A DNA stretch of 61,205 bases from the NCBI GenBank assembly GCA_947627445.1, contig CANQWA010000014.1, positions 1-61,205 of the forward strand. Direction: 5' to 3'. How positions within the stretch are numbered: the stretch's first letter is position 1; the number at the start of each line of letters is the position of its first letter. The stretch comes from an uncultured Ruminococcus sp. Lineage in GTDB: Bacteria; Bacillota; Clostridia; Oscillospirales; Ruminococcaceae. A program made the position numbers and the translations under genes. Shown here piece after piece: positions 7,885-17,300 of the stretch. The notes below the pieces were generated by a model that saw only the letters and a program-made list of their open reading frames with translations, ran no database searches and was not told the DNA's origin.

Positions 7885-8676
7885 TTAAGATTCCGAATAA
7901 GGCAACGTGTCAATCAGTCCCACCAGAAATTGAAGAATCAGAAGCAAATCTTTTTCGTTCACACTGCCGTCACTGTTCAGGTCGGCAAATATCGGATTCG
8001 TGTTTATCTCGACACTGCCTACCATATATTTTGACAGAAATACCGCATCTCTCAGATCAACTACGCCGTCTGCACAGACGTCACCGTAAACACTAATGGG
8101 ACCACAAAGTTGATTTGCAAATCTATTGACACAGATATTCGGATTCAGATACAGCATCGTCATCAGAATTTTTATGGTCTTCTGATTTTCTGCATTGAAT
8201 GTCTGTGTCTGGTATTCATCCCGTAATACTATCGTATATTCCCAATGAAGCTTGATGGGTTCTCTTAATTCCTGCAAATCAGAATCGTAGTAACAATGAT
8301 AAGATTTGTCCTCCCATTCAGACTTTTCCTCTAAGTATTTATACCTAATCCTTTGAACATACTGCGCAGGAATCCCGACTGCATCACAAAAAGAAGTCAC
8401 TTCCTCGTCTAACAGAGTGCCAAAACTCAGAGCTTCATGAGGAACTTTTTCTTCCTGATAAAAATAAATCGTTATGAATCCGTCCATTTCCGCATCTACT
8501 CCGCATTCACGAAAAATATCCTTCAGTTCCTCGTCTGACATGGCATAAAACTGGTCGAAGGTATAATTGCGATAGGGGTATTTTTCTTCTGCTGAAACTG
8601 TACATACACCTGTCGCAGAGAACAACATCAGAATTGTCAGAAAAGCAGCAGTCCATTTCTTCAATAATTTTTTCAT
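7885..8676 (-). CDS. Secreted dockerin-bearing protein of unknown function
   Basis: The 263-residue protein has a signal peptide (cleavage likely near VSAEE, about residue 30), an unrecognised domain of about 165 residues and a C-terminal type I dockerin (about 195-258). The dockerin has two calcium loops, DVCADGVVDLRD and DLNSDGSVNEKD, each followed by a helix (FLSKYMVG and LILQFLVG). It would be exported and plugged into a cohesin of the scaffoldin system. It lies 98 bp downstream of the GH10 xylanase gene on the same strand and may share its transcript. The catalytic role, if any, is unknown. Confidence 0.87.
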   Translation of the reverse strand: MKKLLKKWTAAFLTILMLFSATGVCTVSAEEKYPYRNYTFDQFYAMSDEELKDIFRECGVDAEMDGFITIYFYQEEKVPHEALSFGTLLDEEVTSFCDAVGIPAQYVQRIRYKYLEEKSEWEDKSYHCYYDSDLQELREPIKLHWEYTIVLRDEYQTQTFNAENQKTIKILMTMLYLNPNICVNRFANQLCGPISVYGDVCADGVVDLRDAVFLSKYMVGSVEINTNPIFADLNSDGSVNEKDLLLILQFLVGLIDTLPYSES

Positions 8677-8774
8677 AGAGCATACCTCCCTTTCATAATA
8701 TTGTTAACACCATCCTATATGACATTCTCTCTTATCGCATCCCTCCATCCATAACTATATTTTGACACTTCTGC

Positions 8775-10688
8775 TCAATTCGTCGGCGCTGGCAGCCAGC
8801 TTTTCAGTTCCACGTCCCTTCCCAGCAGGAATCGGGTCAACTGGACAATATCGGCAGCATTGACATTTCCATCGCCATTGGTATCCTCCGCTGCCGGCAT
8901 CACAAACGCCTGGTTTGTCAGTACCGCCTGCCGCAGCAGCGCCAAGTCAAGACCGTTGACCTTGCCGTCCTCATTTACATCACCCGGAATCAAATTCTTC
9001 ACAGAAGGTACTTCTGTGGTAGAAGTGGTGGTGGTTGCTTCCGTCGTCTGCTCTGTGACTGTGGATGTCACAGGGGGTGTGTCCGGCATGTTGTCAATAA
9101 TGGCATAATATGCCGGTTTTGCTGTAAAATCCTCGTTGAACAGCAGCGGATAACGACTGCTTCTCCAACTCTTGTCATCTGTGGTTCCCCAGAATACCAC
9201 CGCAGAAATGCTGTCGGCATATTCCACGCAGGCATCCAGAATATCGCTGTACAACTGCGCCTGCTTTTCAAAGCCAGCCTCTGAGATATCAGAGGTGGTG
9301 ATATCCAGTTCCGTAATCTGCACGTCCAGACCGGTGGAAACAAACTTCTCCAGTGCCTTCTTATAGGCAGAAGCTGTAGGGAATCCTACATCCAGGTGAG
9401 ACTGCAACCCGATACCGTCAATCAAACCCTTTTCCTTCAGATCCATTGCCATGTCGTAGATTGCCTGTGTCTTGCCAGGCATATATTCATTGAAATCATT
9501 GTAATACAACTTGCATCCCTCGGGCGCATACTTTCTGGCATACGCAAAAGCAGACTCAATGAAGGAGTTATCCCCGAACACCTTGACCCAACCGGAATTG
9601 TTGGCGTTGTCTGCCTGCGTACCGCCGTTGCGGTAGCTGCCGTCATCCAGCCAGCATTCGTTCACAACGTCCCACGCATAGAAATCCACGGTAGGATATT
9701 CAGAGATCACAGCTGCAAAGACGTTCTTGATATAATTCTCCATACGCTTGAGCATGACATCTTTGGTGACCCAAGCGCCGTTTTCGTCGTAATTCTCACG
9801 GAAAAACCAATCCGGTGTCTGGCTGTGCCATACCAGCACATGACCACGAACGGAAAGCCCATTGTCCCGGCAGAAATTTAACAAGGGTCTGGCACTGGCA
9901 ATATTTACCTGAGGATTGGTGTCATCACCGGAAGCTGCCATTTCCAGACAGGCGTTTTTGTCCAGGATGGCATCGGGCTTCAATTCGTTACCCAGAGTCA
10001 GACTATTGCAGTGCTTCAGGATCAGATCTTTTGCCGATTTCGGAGCGATCTCATCTGTGGTAGCTGCTGCACCAATTTTGAAGTAGTTGGCATATACGTC
10101 TTTGAGTGACGGGATATCCTGTTGGATCTCATAAACCGGTGCTGTGCAGATGGTGAAATCATCAATATACAGATCGGATTGGTCATTACATTCAAAATAG
10201 AGGTAGGACTTTGTTACGCCTTCGGGAATGCTGAATTTAATGGCATCAAATTCGCTCCAGCCATCGCCCTGGTTGTTTACTGCTGCCAGATTGGTGTAGT
10301 GACGCTCACCGCTTTCGTCGGTATATTCCATGCTAAGGTTGATATTATTATACCATGCGGCACGGACGTTGGCGCTGACAGTGTACTGAACGCCGACTTC
10401 CAGGAGATCATCCAGCAGGAACTGAGGACCGTTCCAATTCTTCTCTCTGTCGGTCACATACATACAAGAACTGCCGCTGACAGCATATTGGGTGGAAACC
10501 TGGATGGATTCCACGCCGCCACGTCCGGTGAATGCGCTGACATCACCAGATTCAAAATCGTTGGAATAGATGATAGTACCGGTAGTTTCTGCGCCGGTTG
10601 TAGAGATGCTCATAACGGAAGCCGTACCGGTAAGCATGACTGCGCTGAGAACTGCGGCGAGACATTTTTTGACTGCACATGTTTTCAT
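8775..10688 (-). CDS. Cellulosomal endo-1,4-beta-xylanase, GH10 with CBM and dockerin
   Basis: This 637-residue enzyme hydrolyses xylan outside the cell. Order: signal peptide (1 to about 33), a carbohydrate-binding beta-sandwich of the CBM22/CBM4_9 kind (about 37-182), the GH10 barrel (about 195-550), a Thr-rich linker, and a type I dockerin (about 575-630) with loops DVNEDGKVNGLD and DTNGDGNVNAAD. The acid/base is Glu344 in DVVNE and the nucleophile Glu460 in ITELDI; GHVLVWHSQTP is also typical. The start at 10688 follows AAGGAGG. The dockerin links it to the scaffoldin system. Confidence 0.95.
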   Translation of the reverse strand: MKTCAVKKCLAAVLSAVMLTGTASVMSISTTGAETTGTIIYSNDFESGDVSAFTGRGGVESIQVSTQYAVSGSSCMYVTDREKNWNGPQFLLDDLLEVGVQYTVSANVRAAWYNNINLSMEYTDESGERHYTNLAAVNNQGDGWSEFDAIKFSIPEGVTKSYLYFECNDQSDLYIDDFTICTAPVYEIQQDIPSLKDVYANYFKIGAAATTDEIAPKSAKDLILKHCNSLTLGNELKPDAILDKNACLEMAASGDDTNPQVNIASARPLLNFCRDNGLSVRGHVLVWHSQTPDWFFRENYDENGAWVTKDVMLKRMENYIKNVFAAVISEYPTVDFYAWDVVNECWLDDGSYRNGGTQADNANNSGWVKVFGDNSFIESAFAYARKYAPEGCKLYYNDFNEYMPGKTQAIYDMAMDLKEKGLIDGIGLQSHLDVGFPTASAYKKALEKFVSTGLDVQITELDITTSDISEAGFEKQAQLYSDILDACVEYADSISAVVFWGTTDDKSWRSSRYPLLFNEDFTAKPAYYAIIDNMPDTPPVTSTVTEQTTEATTTTSTTEVPSVKNLIPGDVNEDGKVNGLDLALLRQAVLTNQAFVMPAAEDTNGDGNVNAADIVQLTRFLLGRDVELKSWLPAPTN

Positions 10689-10735
10689 TGGAAATTCCTC
10701 CTTAAAAAGGTTCAAGGTCGTCAATTGATACATAT

Positions 10736-10764
10736 ATTTTATCACAATACGAAGAAGTTGTCAA
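10736..10764 (-). promoter_or_regulatory. Promoter of the xylanase gene
   Basis: Minus-strand TTGACA, 17-bp spacer, TAAAAT, about 48 bp before the start codon. Confidence 0.75.
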
Positions 10765-10833
10765 CTATTTTACCAGACAGAACGTGCCTTTTCCGGTCTT
10801 TGTCACTGGAGAATGTCTTTATGCCGCAGTAGT

Positions 10834-10889
10834 GTTAAGGCAACACCGCACAAAGAACGACTGACGGCTTTGTACGGTGTTGCCTTAAC
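10834..10889. repeat. Palindromic element family 2, complete short copy
   Basis: A 56-bp near-perfect hairpin with ends GTTAAGGCAACACCG and CGGTGTTGCCTTAAC. A second short copy at 38335-38388 differs at only a few positions, a truncated copy lies at 35981-36019, and a 160-bp relative with the same ends at 32423-32582. Confidence 0.8.
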
Positions 10890-10942
10890 AAAAAACAGAT
10901 TTGCCGCTATGACACGACAAACCTGTTCTGTTTCTCTTTCGC

Positions 10943-11470
10943 TCAGCGCCATGCTGACTTTCCGCTGCTTCGCTCGGGCTGGGACTCCGTCACTTCCCCG
11001 CCAGGATACTGAAATCGGATCAGCTGATCTCCTTGAAACGTCAACTGCCCCTGCTGATGAAACGGCATATCCAGATATGCCTGCTTACTGGTAACAATAT
11101 GAATAATATCGCCCTTTCTGGTCTTAAAAATCAACTCATAATACTCATTATACAGCTTCATCACACCATTGGGATCCGTTGTCCGCCGGCGTTCATCCAC
11201 CTTCTGCACCAACACAGCAATTGCTGAACGCGCCGGCGCCGTACCCCGGTTTGGTCTGCGCATGATTCTCTCTCCTGTGACATAATATTCCCGATTAAAC
11301 TCCAGCGGCTGACGCTTGTCCCCATTGGGATTCTGTACCAGGATTTTATGGAGCGCATGCCGGAATGGACTCTGCCGTGAACCCAGCATCACCACCAGCA
11401 GCAGTACAATTGCAACCGCCGTCATAACGATCAAAAAATTGTCGATCGCATCTCCAAATCTGCCTGACAT
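10943..11470 (-). CDS. DUF2500-type membrane protein
   Basis: The 175-residue product has one N-terminal transmembrane helix (about 12-32) and a soluble domain in which REYYVTGERIM, a central YYELIFKTRKGD and LTFQGDQLIRFQ match the DUF2500 pattern as I know it. Function is unknown. The start at 11470 is set by AAAGGAGG; the in-frame Met upstream lacks one. It is the third gene of the galK-galE unit, 84 bp after galE, probably by co-transcription rather than shared function. Confidence 0.78.
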   Translation of the reverse strand: MSGRFGDAIDNFLIVMTAVAIVLLLVVMLGSRQSPFRHALHKILVQNPNGDKRQPLEFNREYYVTGERIMRRPNRGTAPARSAIAVLVQKVDERRRTTDPNGVMKLYNEYYELIFKTRKGDIIHIVTSKQAYLDMPFHQQGQLTFQGDQLIRFQYPGGEVTESQPERSSGKSAWR

Positions 11471-11554
11471 AAATGTTCCTCCTTTCAGATGCAAGAGACA
11501 AGATCACATGTATCTATGCCCGCTTCTTCAAAATTCAGCCTCTCAAAAAACCTA

Positions 11555-12565
11555 TTACATACCATTTGGATTTCTCAGCATAAAGTTCCAACTGTCACGG
11601 CACATTTTTTCCAGGTCAAAAGCTGCCTCCCATCCGAGAAGCTCCTTTGCCTTCTGGGGATCCGCATAGGATACTGCAACATCACCGGCACGCCGTTTCG
11701 TGATCTGTGTGGGAATCTTTTTCCCGCTCGCCCTTTCATAAGCAGCCACCACTTCCAGCACGCTGCTGCCCTTTCCTGTCCCCAGATTGATCGCCTCAAA
11801 TCCGGTATGCTCTGCGCCATAACTCAGTGCTAAAACATGTCCATAAGCCAGATCCATCACGTGAATATAATCCCGTACTCCAGTGCCATCTGGTGTGTTA
11901 TAATCATTGCCAAATACGCTGAGCTGCTTCAGCTTTCCAGCTGCTACCAGTGCCACATAGGGAACCAGATTGTTCGGAATACCGTTGGGATCTTCTCCCA
12001 ACAAACCGCTCTCATGTGCGCCGATGGGGTTGAAATATCGCAGTGCCACTGCGCGGAACGAGGGGTTCGCTGTGCAGACATCCCGCAGGATCTGCTCAAT
12101 CATCACCTTGGTATAACCGTAAGGATTGGTCGCCGATGTGGGCATGTTTTCCCGATAAGGCACGGGATTTTCACAGCCATAAACCGTGGCACTGGAAGAA
12201 AACACCATACAATGACAACCGAACTCCAGCATCACTCGAATCAGAGAAAGGGTTCCGCCAATGTTGTTTTCATAATAATCCAGAGGCTTTTCCACAGATT
12301 CTCCCACCGCTTTTAAGCCGGCAAAGTGGATCACCGCATCAATTTTATGGTCCAGAAAGATCTGTCGCAGTTTGTCCTCATGACGCATGTCTGTGTGATA
12401 GAACCGCAGTTGTTTTCCGGTTATCATCTCAATCCGTGCCATGGATTCGATTTTAGAATTGCTGAGATTGTCCATCACCACTACCTGATAGCCAGCTTCC
12501 ACCAACGCAACACAGGTGTGGCTTCCGATAAAACCGGTTCCGCCGGTCACCAGAATTTTACCCAT
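11555..12565 (-). CDS. galE: UDP-glucose 4-epimerase
   Basis: The 336-residue enzyme interconverts UDP-galactose and UDP-glucose with bound NAD in the Leloir pathway and supplies UDP-galactose for surface glycans. The Rossmann motif GGTGFIGSH is at the N-terminus, VIHFAGLKAVGESV and the catalytic SSSATVYG with YGYTK (the Tyr-x-x-x-Lys pair) follow, then RYFNPIGAH. The start at 12565 matches the family N-terminus. It lies 90 bp after galK on the same strand. Confidence 0.96.
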   Translation of the reverse strand: MGKILVTGGTGFIGSHTCVALVEAGYQVVVMDNLSNSKIESMARIEMITGKQLRFYHTDMRHEDKLRQIFLDHKIDAVIHFAGLKAVGESVEKPLDYYENNIGGTLSLIRVMLEFGCHCMVFSSSATVYGCENPVPYRENMPTSATNPYGYTKVMIEQILRDVCTANPSFRAVALRYFNPIGAHESGLLGEDPNGIPNNLVPYVALVAAGKLKQLSVFGNDYNTPDGTGVRDYIHVMDLAYGHVLALSYGAEHTGFEAINLGTGKGSSVLEVVAAYERASGKKIPTQITKRRAGDVAVSYADPQKAKELLGWEAAFDLEKMCRDSWNFMLRNPNGM

Positions 12566-12655
12566 ATCATCTGTTCCTTTCTGTTCGATCCGATGCAAGC
12601 ATGACAGTGGCAAAAAGCAGAAACCTGCCCGTGAATCGCTTTGCAAAACTGATCT

Positions 12656-13942
12656 TTATATCCATATGGTTGTACCGCCTACAGGACGAATCCGGAGCAC
12701 ATGACAGCATCCTTCACCAAATGCGGCTTCCATGTCCTCACAAAATTGTGGCAGCAGAATTTTTGGCACAAATGCCTGAATCATACCGCCAAAGCCACCG
12801 CCGTGTACACGGATCGCACCTCTGCCGCCCAGCACAGCCGAACCTATTGCCAGTGCAACAGCAGAAGGCTGTTCCTGGGGAGAAGAGACTGCATATACAT
12901 TTTGCAGCAGGTCATAGGAGGACTGTCCGGAATACTGCACCAGCCGCAGAAATGCCTCAAAATCGCCCCGTGCCAGAGCGTCCGCTTCCTCCTGTGCCCG
13001 TTTGTCCTCATGAAAATAATGTATCGCTCGCAGCACCGCACGATCACCGCAGTGTTCCCGCAGTTCCGGGATATGCTGCATAACATCGTGGAAAGTGATC
13101 TCTGACAACACCGTTTTCCCGAAATAAGCTGCCACGGCTTTCATTTCTGTCGGGATTGCTGCGTATTCGTCTGTCAGATCCGCGTGGCTTCCGCCGCTGT
13201 TGACCAAACAGAGGGCATACTCCACCTGAGTGAAATCAAAATTCACCGGCTCAACCCGGGGATTTCCCTCTTCGTAGAAGTCAATTGCTACAACACCGCC
13301 AATCGAAGATGCCATCTGATCCATCAGGCCGCAGGGTTTGCGGTAATAGACATTTTCGGCATATTGCCCGATTTCAGCCAGCTGGATGGCAGAAAAATAT
13401 CCGTCTGCAAAGAAGGTATTGCAAATATTGCCGATCAGCACCTCAAAGGCTGCCGAAGAAGAAAGTCCTGAGCCTTTCGGTACGGCTGAAGTGGTATAAG
13501 TATCAAAGCCAGTTTTCAGCGGATAGCCCAACTGACCGAATCTCGCCGCAACACCCCGGATCAGCTCTGCGGCATGTGGCTCGTGTTCCAGATCAGGCTC
13601 CAACTCCTCCAGTGAGATCGTGTCCAGAGGATGCCCCTGAGACTGCACATGAATCATACGATCCTCACGAAGTGATGCAACGCCAAGAATATCCAGATCA
13701 ATGCTTGCCGCCAGTACATGTCCTCGCTGATGATCCACATGATTGCCTCCCAGCTCTGTTCTGCCGGGTGCGGAGAAAATGGCGATTTGCCTGTCTGTGC
13801 CGAATTGCGCTGCAAAGCCGTCAATCGTTTCGATGATCCGTTGGCGATAGGCTTCCAATTTCTCTGCACCGCAAAGCGGCAGCAGCGTCTGATCCAGTGC
13901 ACCGGACCGCAGCAATGCATACGCTCGTTGTATGGGTACCAA
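12656..13942 (-). CDS. galK: Galactokinase
   Basis: The 428-residue GHMP kinase phosphorylates galactose at C1 using ATP. Seen are the galactose signature APGRTELGGNHVDHQRG, the ATP loop VPKGSGLSSSAAFE, MDQMASSIGG, and the C-terminal RVHGGGFGGMIQAFVP. The family usually starts 30-50 residues before the sugar motif. A TTG at 13942 with GGAGG eight bases upstream is the best start, since the upstream in-frame extension has no ribosome binding site. galT is absent from the window, so the phosphorylated sugar must be handled by genes elsewhere. Confidence 0.93.
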   Translation of the reverse strand: MVPIQRAYALLRSGALDQTLLPLCGAEKLEAYRQRIIETIDGFAAQFGTDRQIAIFSAPGRTELGGNHVDHQRGHVLAASIDLDILGVASLREDRMIHVQSQGHPLDTISLEELEPDLEHEPHAAELIRGVAARFGQLGYPLKTGFDTYTTSAVPKGSGLSSSAAFEVLIGNICNTFFADGYFSAIQLAEIGQYAENVYYRKPCGLMDQMASSIGGVVAIDFYEEGNPRVEPVNFDFTQVEYALCLVNSGGSHADLTDEYAAIPTEMKAVAAYFGKTVLSEITFHDVMQHIPELREHCGDRAVLRAIHYFHEDKRAQEEADALARGDFEAFLRLVQYSGQSSYDLLQNVYAVSSPQEQPSAVALAIGSAVLGGRGAIRVHGGGFGGMIQAFVPKILLPQFCEDMEAAFGEGCCHVLRIRPVGGTTIWI

Positions 13943-13955
13943 AAAATTTCCTCCT

Positions 13956-14039
13956 TTAGCGGAAAGCCAAAATTCTCTTCTTGGAAGGAAGCACGGATTC
14001 CATCTGTTGTGCAGATTGCGCAGTCGGATTTTTCGCCAT
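13956..14039 (-). CDS. Possible 27-residue leader peptide of galK
   Basis: In the 5' leader of galK an ATG-led frame of 27 codons (starts MAKNPTAQSAQQ, ends KKRILAFR) stops at a TAA that touches the Shine-Dalgarno of galK. A weak GGTGA precedes it. The position would suit translational coupling or attenuation, but codon count and signal are small and it may be chance. Confidence 0.3.
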   Translation of the reverse strand: MAKNPTAQSAQQMESVLPSKKRILAFR

Positions 14040-14154
14040 AAAAATTTCACCGGCAGGCTGTTGCCTGTCAAGGAATCTTTATGTGATATGACGAGAAATA
14101 TGCAAGTAAGATGTGCATCAAGCCGTCAAGCAGGGTTGAATCGGTGCTTTCTTT

Positions 14155-14183
14155 AGTATACCCCATTCCGTGCAATTTTGCAA
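14155..14183 (-). promoter_or_regulatory. Promoter of the galK-galE operon
   Basis: Minus-strand TTGCAA, 17-bp spacer, TATACT. The leader to the galK start is about 200 nt and contains the small frame at 13956-14039. No catabolite-repression site was recognised. Confidence 0.65.
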
Positions 14184-14255
14184 GTATTTTTCTGGATTTT
14201 CTCCATTTTGCCGAATAGTCCGAATAAAATAAAGTGCGCTGCGGCAAAACGGTTT

Positions 14256-14300
14256 AAAAACAAAATTCCGCTGCGGAATCTCTTCCGCAACGGAATTATT
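14256..14300 (-). terminator. Terminator of the scaffoldin gene
   Basis: On the minus strand AATTCCGTTGCGGAA pairs with TTCCGCAGCGGAATT, followed by TTTGTTTTT. Confidence 0.75.
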
Positions 14301-14333
14301 GATACAACTATGATTCGCTGTATGCGGCTGAAA

Positions 14334-17300
14334 TTAGCCCTTGTACCAGATAGAACCTTCCAGCTTGGTCAGTACAGGCAGTAATTTAACCCAGTCAATT
14401 TTCTCGCCTTGGTGGATCGCGGATGCGCCGTTCAGGATCCAGAAAGCATCAATATGACCTGTGATTCTCAGATCATTATCGTAGTCATCCTTACCAGTCT
14501 TTCTCTCGGTGTCTACGTCAGACAGGAAGTATACAAACTTCTCCAGATTTTCATCCTTACCGCCGGTAAACGTATAATCGTGATCGCCTGCGGACATATG
14601 AGAGTTGTATATGAGGGTTTCCCATGCATCAAAGTCATCTACCTCGCCATCCAGCTTGGTATCACCCTTGACGCCGACATATACCAACGGTTTTACATCC
14701 AGTTCAATTTTGACATCTTCACCAGTTTCCTCGTCTTTTCCGACATAGTAAACGGTGAGTTCTTGCTTCACATATGCTTCGCCAGTTGCCTCAAACAGTG
14801 CAGCCGGTGATTCATATTCAAACTCGATGTTTTCACTCTTAACCTGTACCATCTGATCCTCATCGTCGATGGCATATACCTTGATCAGGTCTGCCGGATC
14901 GAAAGCACGATCATCGACAGAGAAGTAGAAGTTTGCAGCCACAACGGATTCTGCAGACAAGTGTGTCGTGCCGATGGGGAATGTCGCCGGTTCGTTGGAG
15001 GTTGTAGTCGTTGCCTCAGTGGTGCTGGTTGCCGTCGTGGTCGTGTAGGCAACACCAGACGGTCTTGTTGTAAAGATTGCGCCGCTCGGTCTTGTCGTCA
15101 GCGATGTGGAAGTCGCAGTCGTGGTAGATGTCGTAGTTGTAGTGGATGTAGTTTCTTCGGTCGTGGTAGATGTCGTAGTTGTAGTGGATGTAGTTTCTTC
15201 GGTCGTGGTGGTTGCTTCAGTAGTCGTGGTAGTTGCCTCTGTTGTGGTAGTGGTTGCCTCAGTGGTGGTTGTCGTTGCCTCAGTGGTGGTTGTGGTTGCA
15301 TGAGTGGTGGTTGTCGTTGCCTCAGTGGTAGTTGTGGTAGTGGTAGTTGTGGTTGTGGTGGTAGTGGTAGTTGTGGTTGTAGTGGTAGTCGTCGTTGTGG
15401 TAGTGGTGGTGGTCTCTTCTACCTCATTCAGAATGAAGCGGATAGAACCACCCTTTGTGCCGACCTCATCGTTGAAAATGTCGATCTCATCCTTATCCAA
15501 GAACTGGAATCTCGGCTGATATACGGTCTGGTCTCCGCTGTGACCCATATCCATGGCCTGTTCAGACCAAGAGAGCGGGAACTCGTAATACTCTACCGTT
15601 TTGCCCTGGAATTTGGCTACTTCTTCATCACTGCCGCTGTAATCGCAGACACCAGTCTGAACAGACAGACCAGCAGCCTTTGCAGCAGCTTCGATGGTTT
15701 CCTTATCCATTGTCAGGAAGGACATGGTGAAGATCTCACCTAACGGATCTTCTGCTGAATCTTCCTGTGTCAAGGCAAAGAATGCCAGACGATTATCCTG
15801 TTCATTGCCAAACTCGTCAGTAGAAACCTTTTCGCCCTGAATATACTTCAGGATACGGTCAAAGTTGAATGTAGTGGACGAACCCCAGTTAGCCATATAT
15901 GCAAACTGCGGGTTATTTTCGATAATGCCGATAACCTTCATGGTCTCATCCGGAATCAGGACTGCACCGCGCATACCCTTGGAGAGAAGACCGGTCTTCG
16001 TGGAGGTCACATTTACCGGAACGTCTACAAAGTAATCCGGGATTGCCCATACTTCGTCAATATCGTAGTTTGTAGGCATATCTTCCTGAATCGGAGGCAG
16101 ACCGTCTGTGTAGATGCGGATACCGCCGGAATAATACGTCACGTCAGTTGCATGAATATCTTCCTGTTTTGCGTTATAGTATACCTGGTTGTTCATGACA
16201 TAAGCGCCGCTGGATTCGCCGCCGAAGCTCCAGTCGATTTCTCTGTCTTCAGACCAGTATACCGGGAATTCATAGTAAGAACCCTTTGCATCCGTTTTCA
16301 GTTCCAGACCATACTGCTTGGCGATGGAAACTGCATTCGGAGAAATGTTTACACAGAGGGATGCCAGCAGATTGCCGCTGGGTGCATCCAGCGTAGTACC
16401 ATCCGAGTTGCTCCATGCCAGATAGATGTCACGCATTTCTACCGGCACATTTTCACCGGACAGATAAGCCTGGAAATACTTGACATTTGCTGTCATTCCG
16501 TTCAGACCGCTGGTAACTGTGTCTGCATACTCGTTACCTGACAGTTCTTCCGGCAGACTCAGAATCTTAACGGTTTCCTCCGGGAAGTACAGTGCTGCCA
16601 TGATACCAGCAGATTTGACAAAACTGTCTATCGTGATTTCCAATTCTCTGTACATCAGCTGTTCTTCCAGCGCAGCCGGATCGTCCACACTCATATCGAC
16701 TTCCATCTCGGCGATGTCCATTACGACACCCTGACCCTTCGGTGCTTCGGTAGAAGTAGAAGGTGTCTTTGTTGTACCGCTCTTGGTTGTCGTGGTTTTT
16801 GCTGTAGTTTTTGCCGTGGTTGCTGTTGTACCAGAGCCTTCGGTTGCTGTTGTTTCCGTTGTTTCGGTGGATTCATCCGTCGTATCAGACTCTTTGTCTT
16901 TTGTGGTCACCGTACCAGAAGTCGTACTTGCCTTTGTCGTTGTATCTGTCTCTTCGTCACTGGATTCCGTAGAAGTGGTTGTCTGAGTTGTGACAGTGTT
17001 ATCATAGTGCAGAACAACATAGATGTTGGATATAGCATCTGCACTGGGATAATAGATGCTGGCTTTGACACTTGTTGCACCTGCAGGAATCACATAATCT
17101 GTAGATACTTCGCCGTTGGCAGGAATATTCGTAATTGAGAAGGTCTCAGCCTGCCACTTGTCAACATATGTGCCAAAGTCGCCATTTGTGTTATCAATGC
17201 TGGTATCTGCTACCGTGTAGTACAGTGTTGCAGAGACTGCACCGTCTGGCTCAAACTCAACATAGGCAAATGTGCTGCCGTCTTCGCCCTCATCAGTCTT

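Noticed and set aside
10834-10889. Considered as a plain terminator for neighbouring genes
   Set aside because: It recurs nearly unchanged at other loci and lacks a good U-tract, so a dispersed element is the better call, although it may also stop transcription.
15100-15430. Considered as a CRISPR array because of its repeated look
   Set aside because: No unique spacers of constant length; the repeats are in-frame Thr codons. No cas genes occur in the window.
15106-15519. Long plus-strand frames rich in Val opposite the scaffoldin gene
   Set aside because: They are the reverse reading of Thr codon runs in the scaffoldin gene, with no ribosome binding site or independent evidence.
14961-15743. 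Cys/Gly/Arg-rich frame on the plus strand
   Set aside because: It is a shadow of the scaffoldin Thr tract and neighbouring modules.
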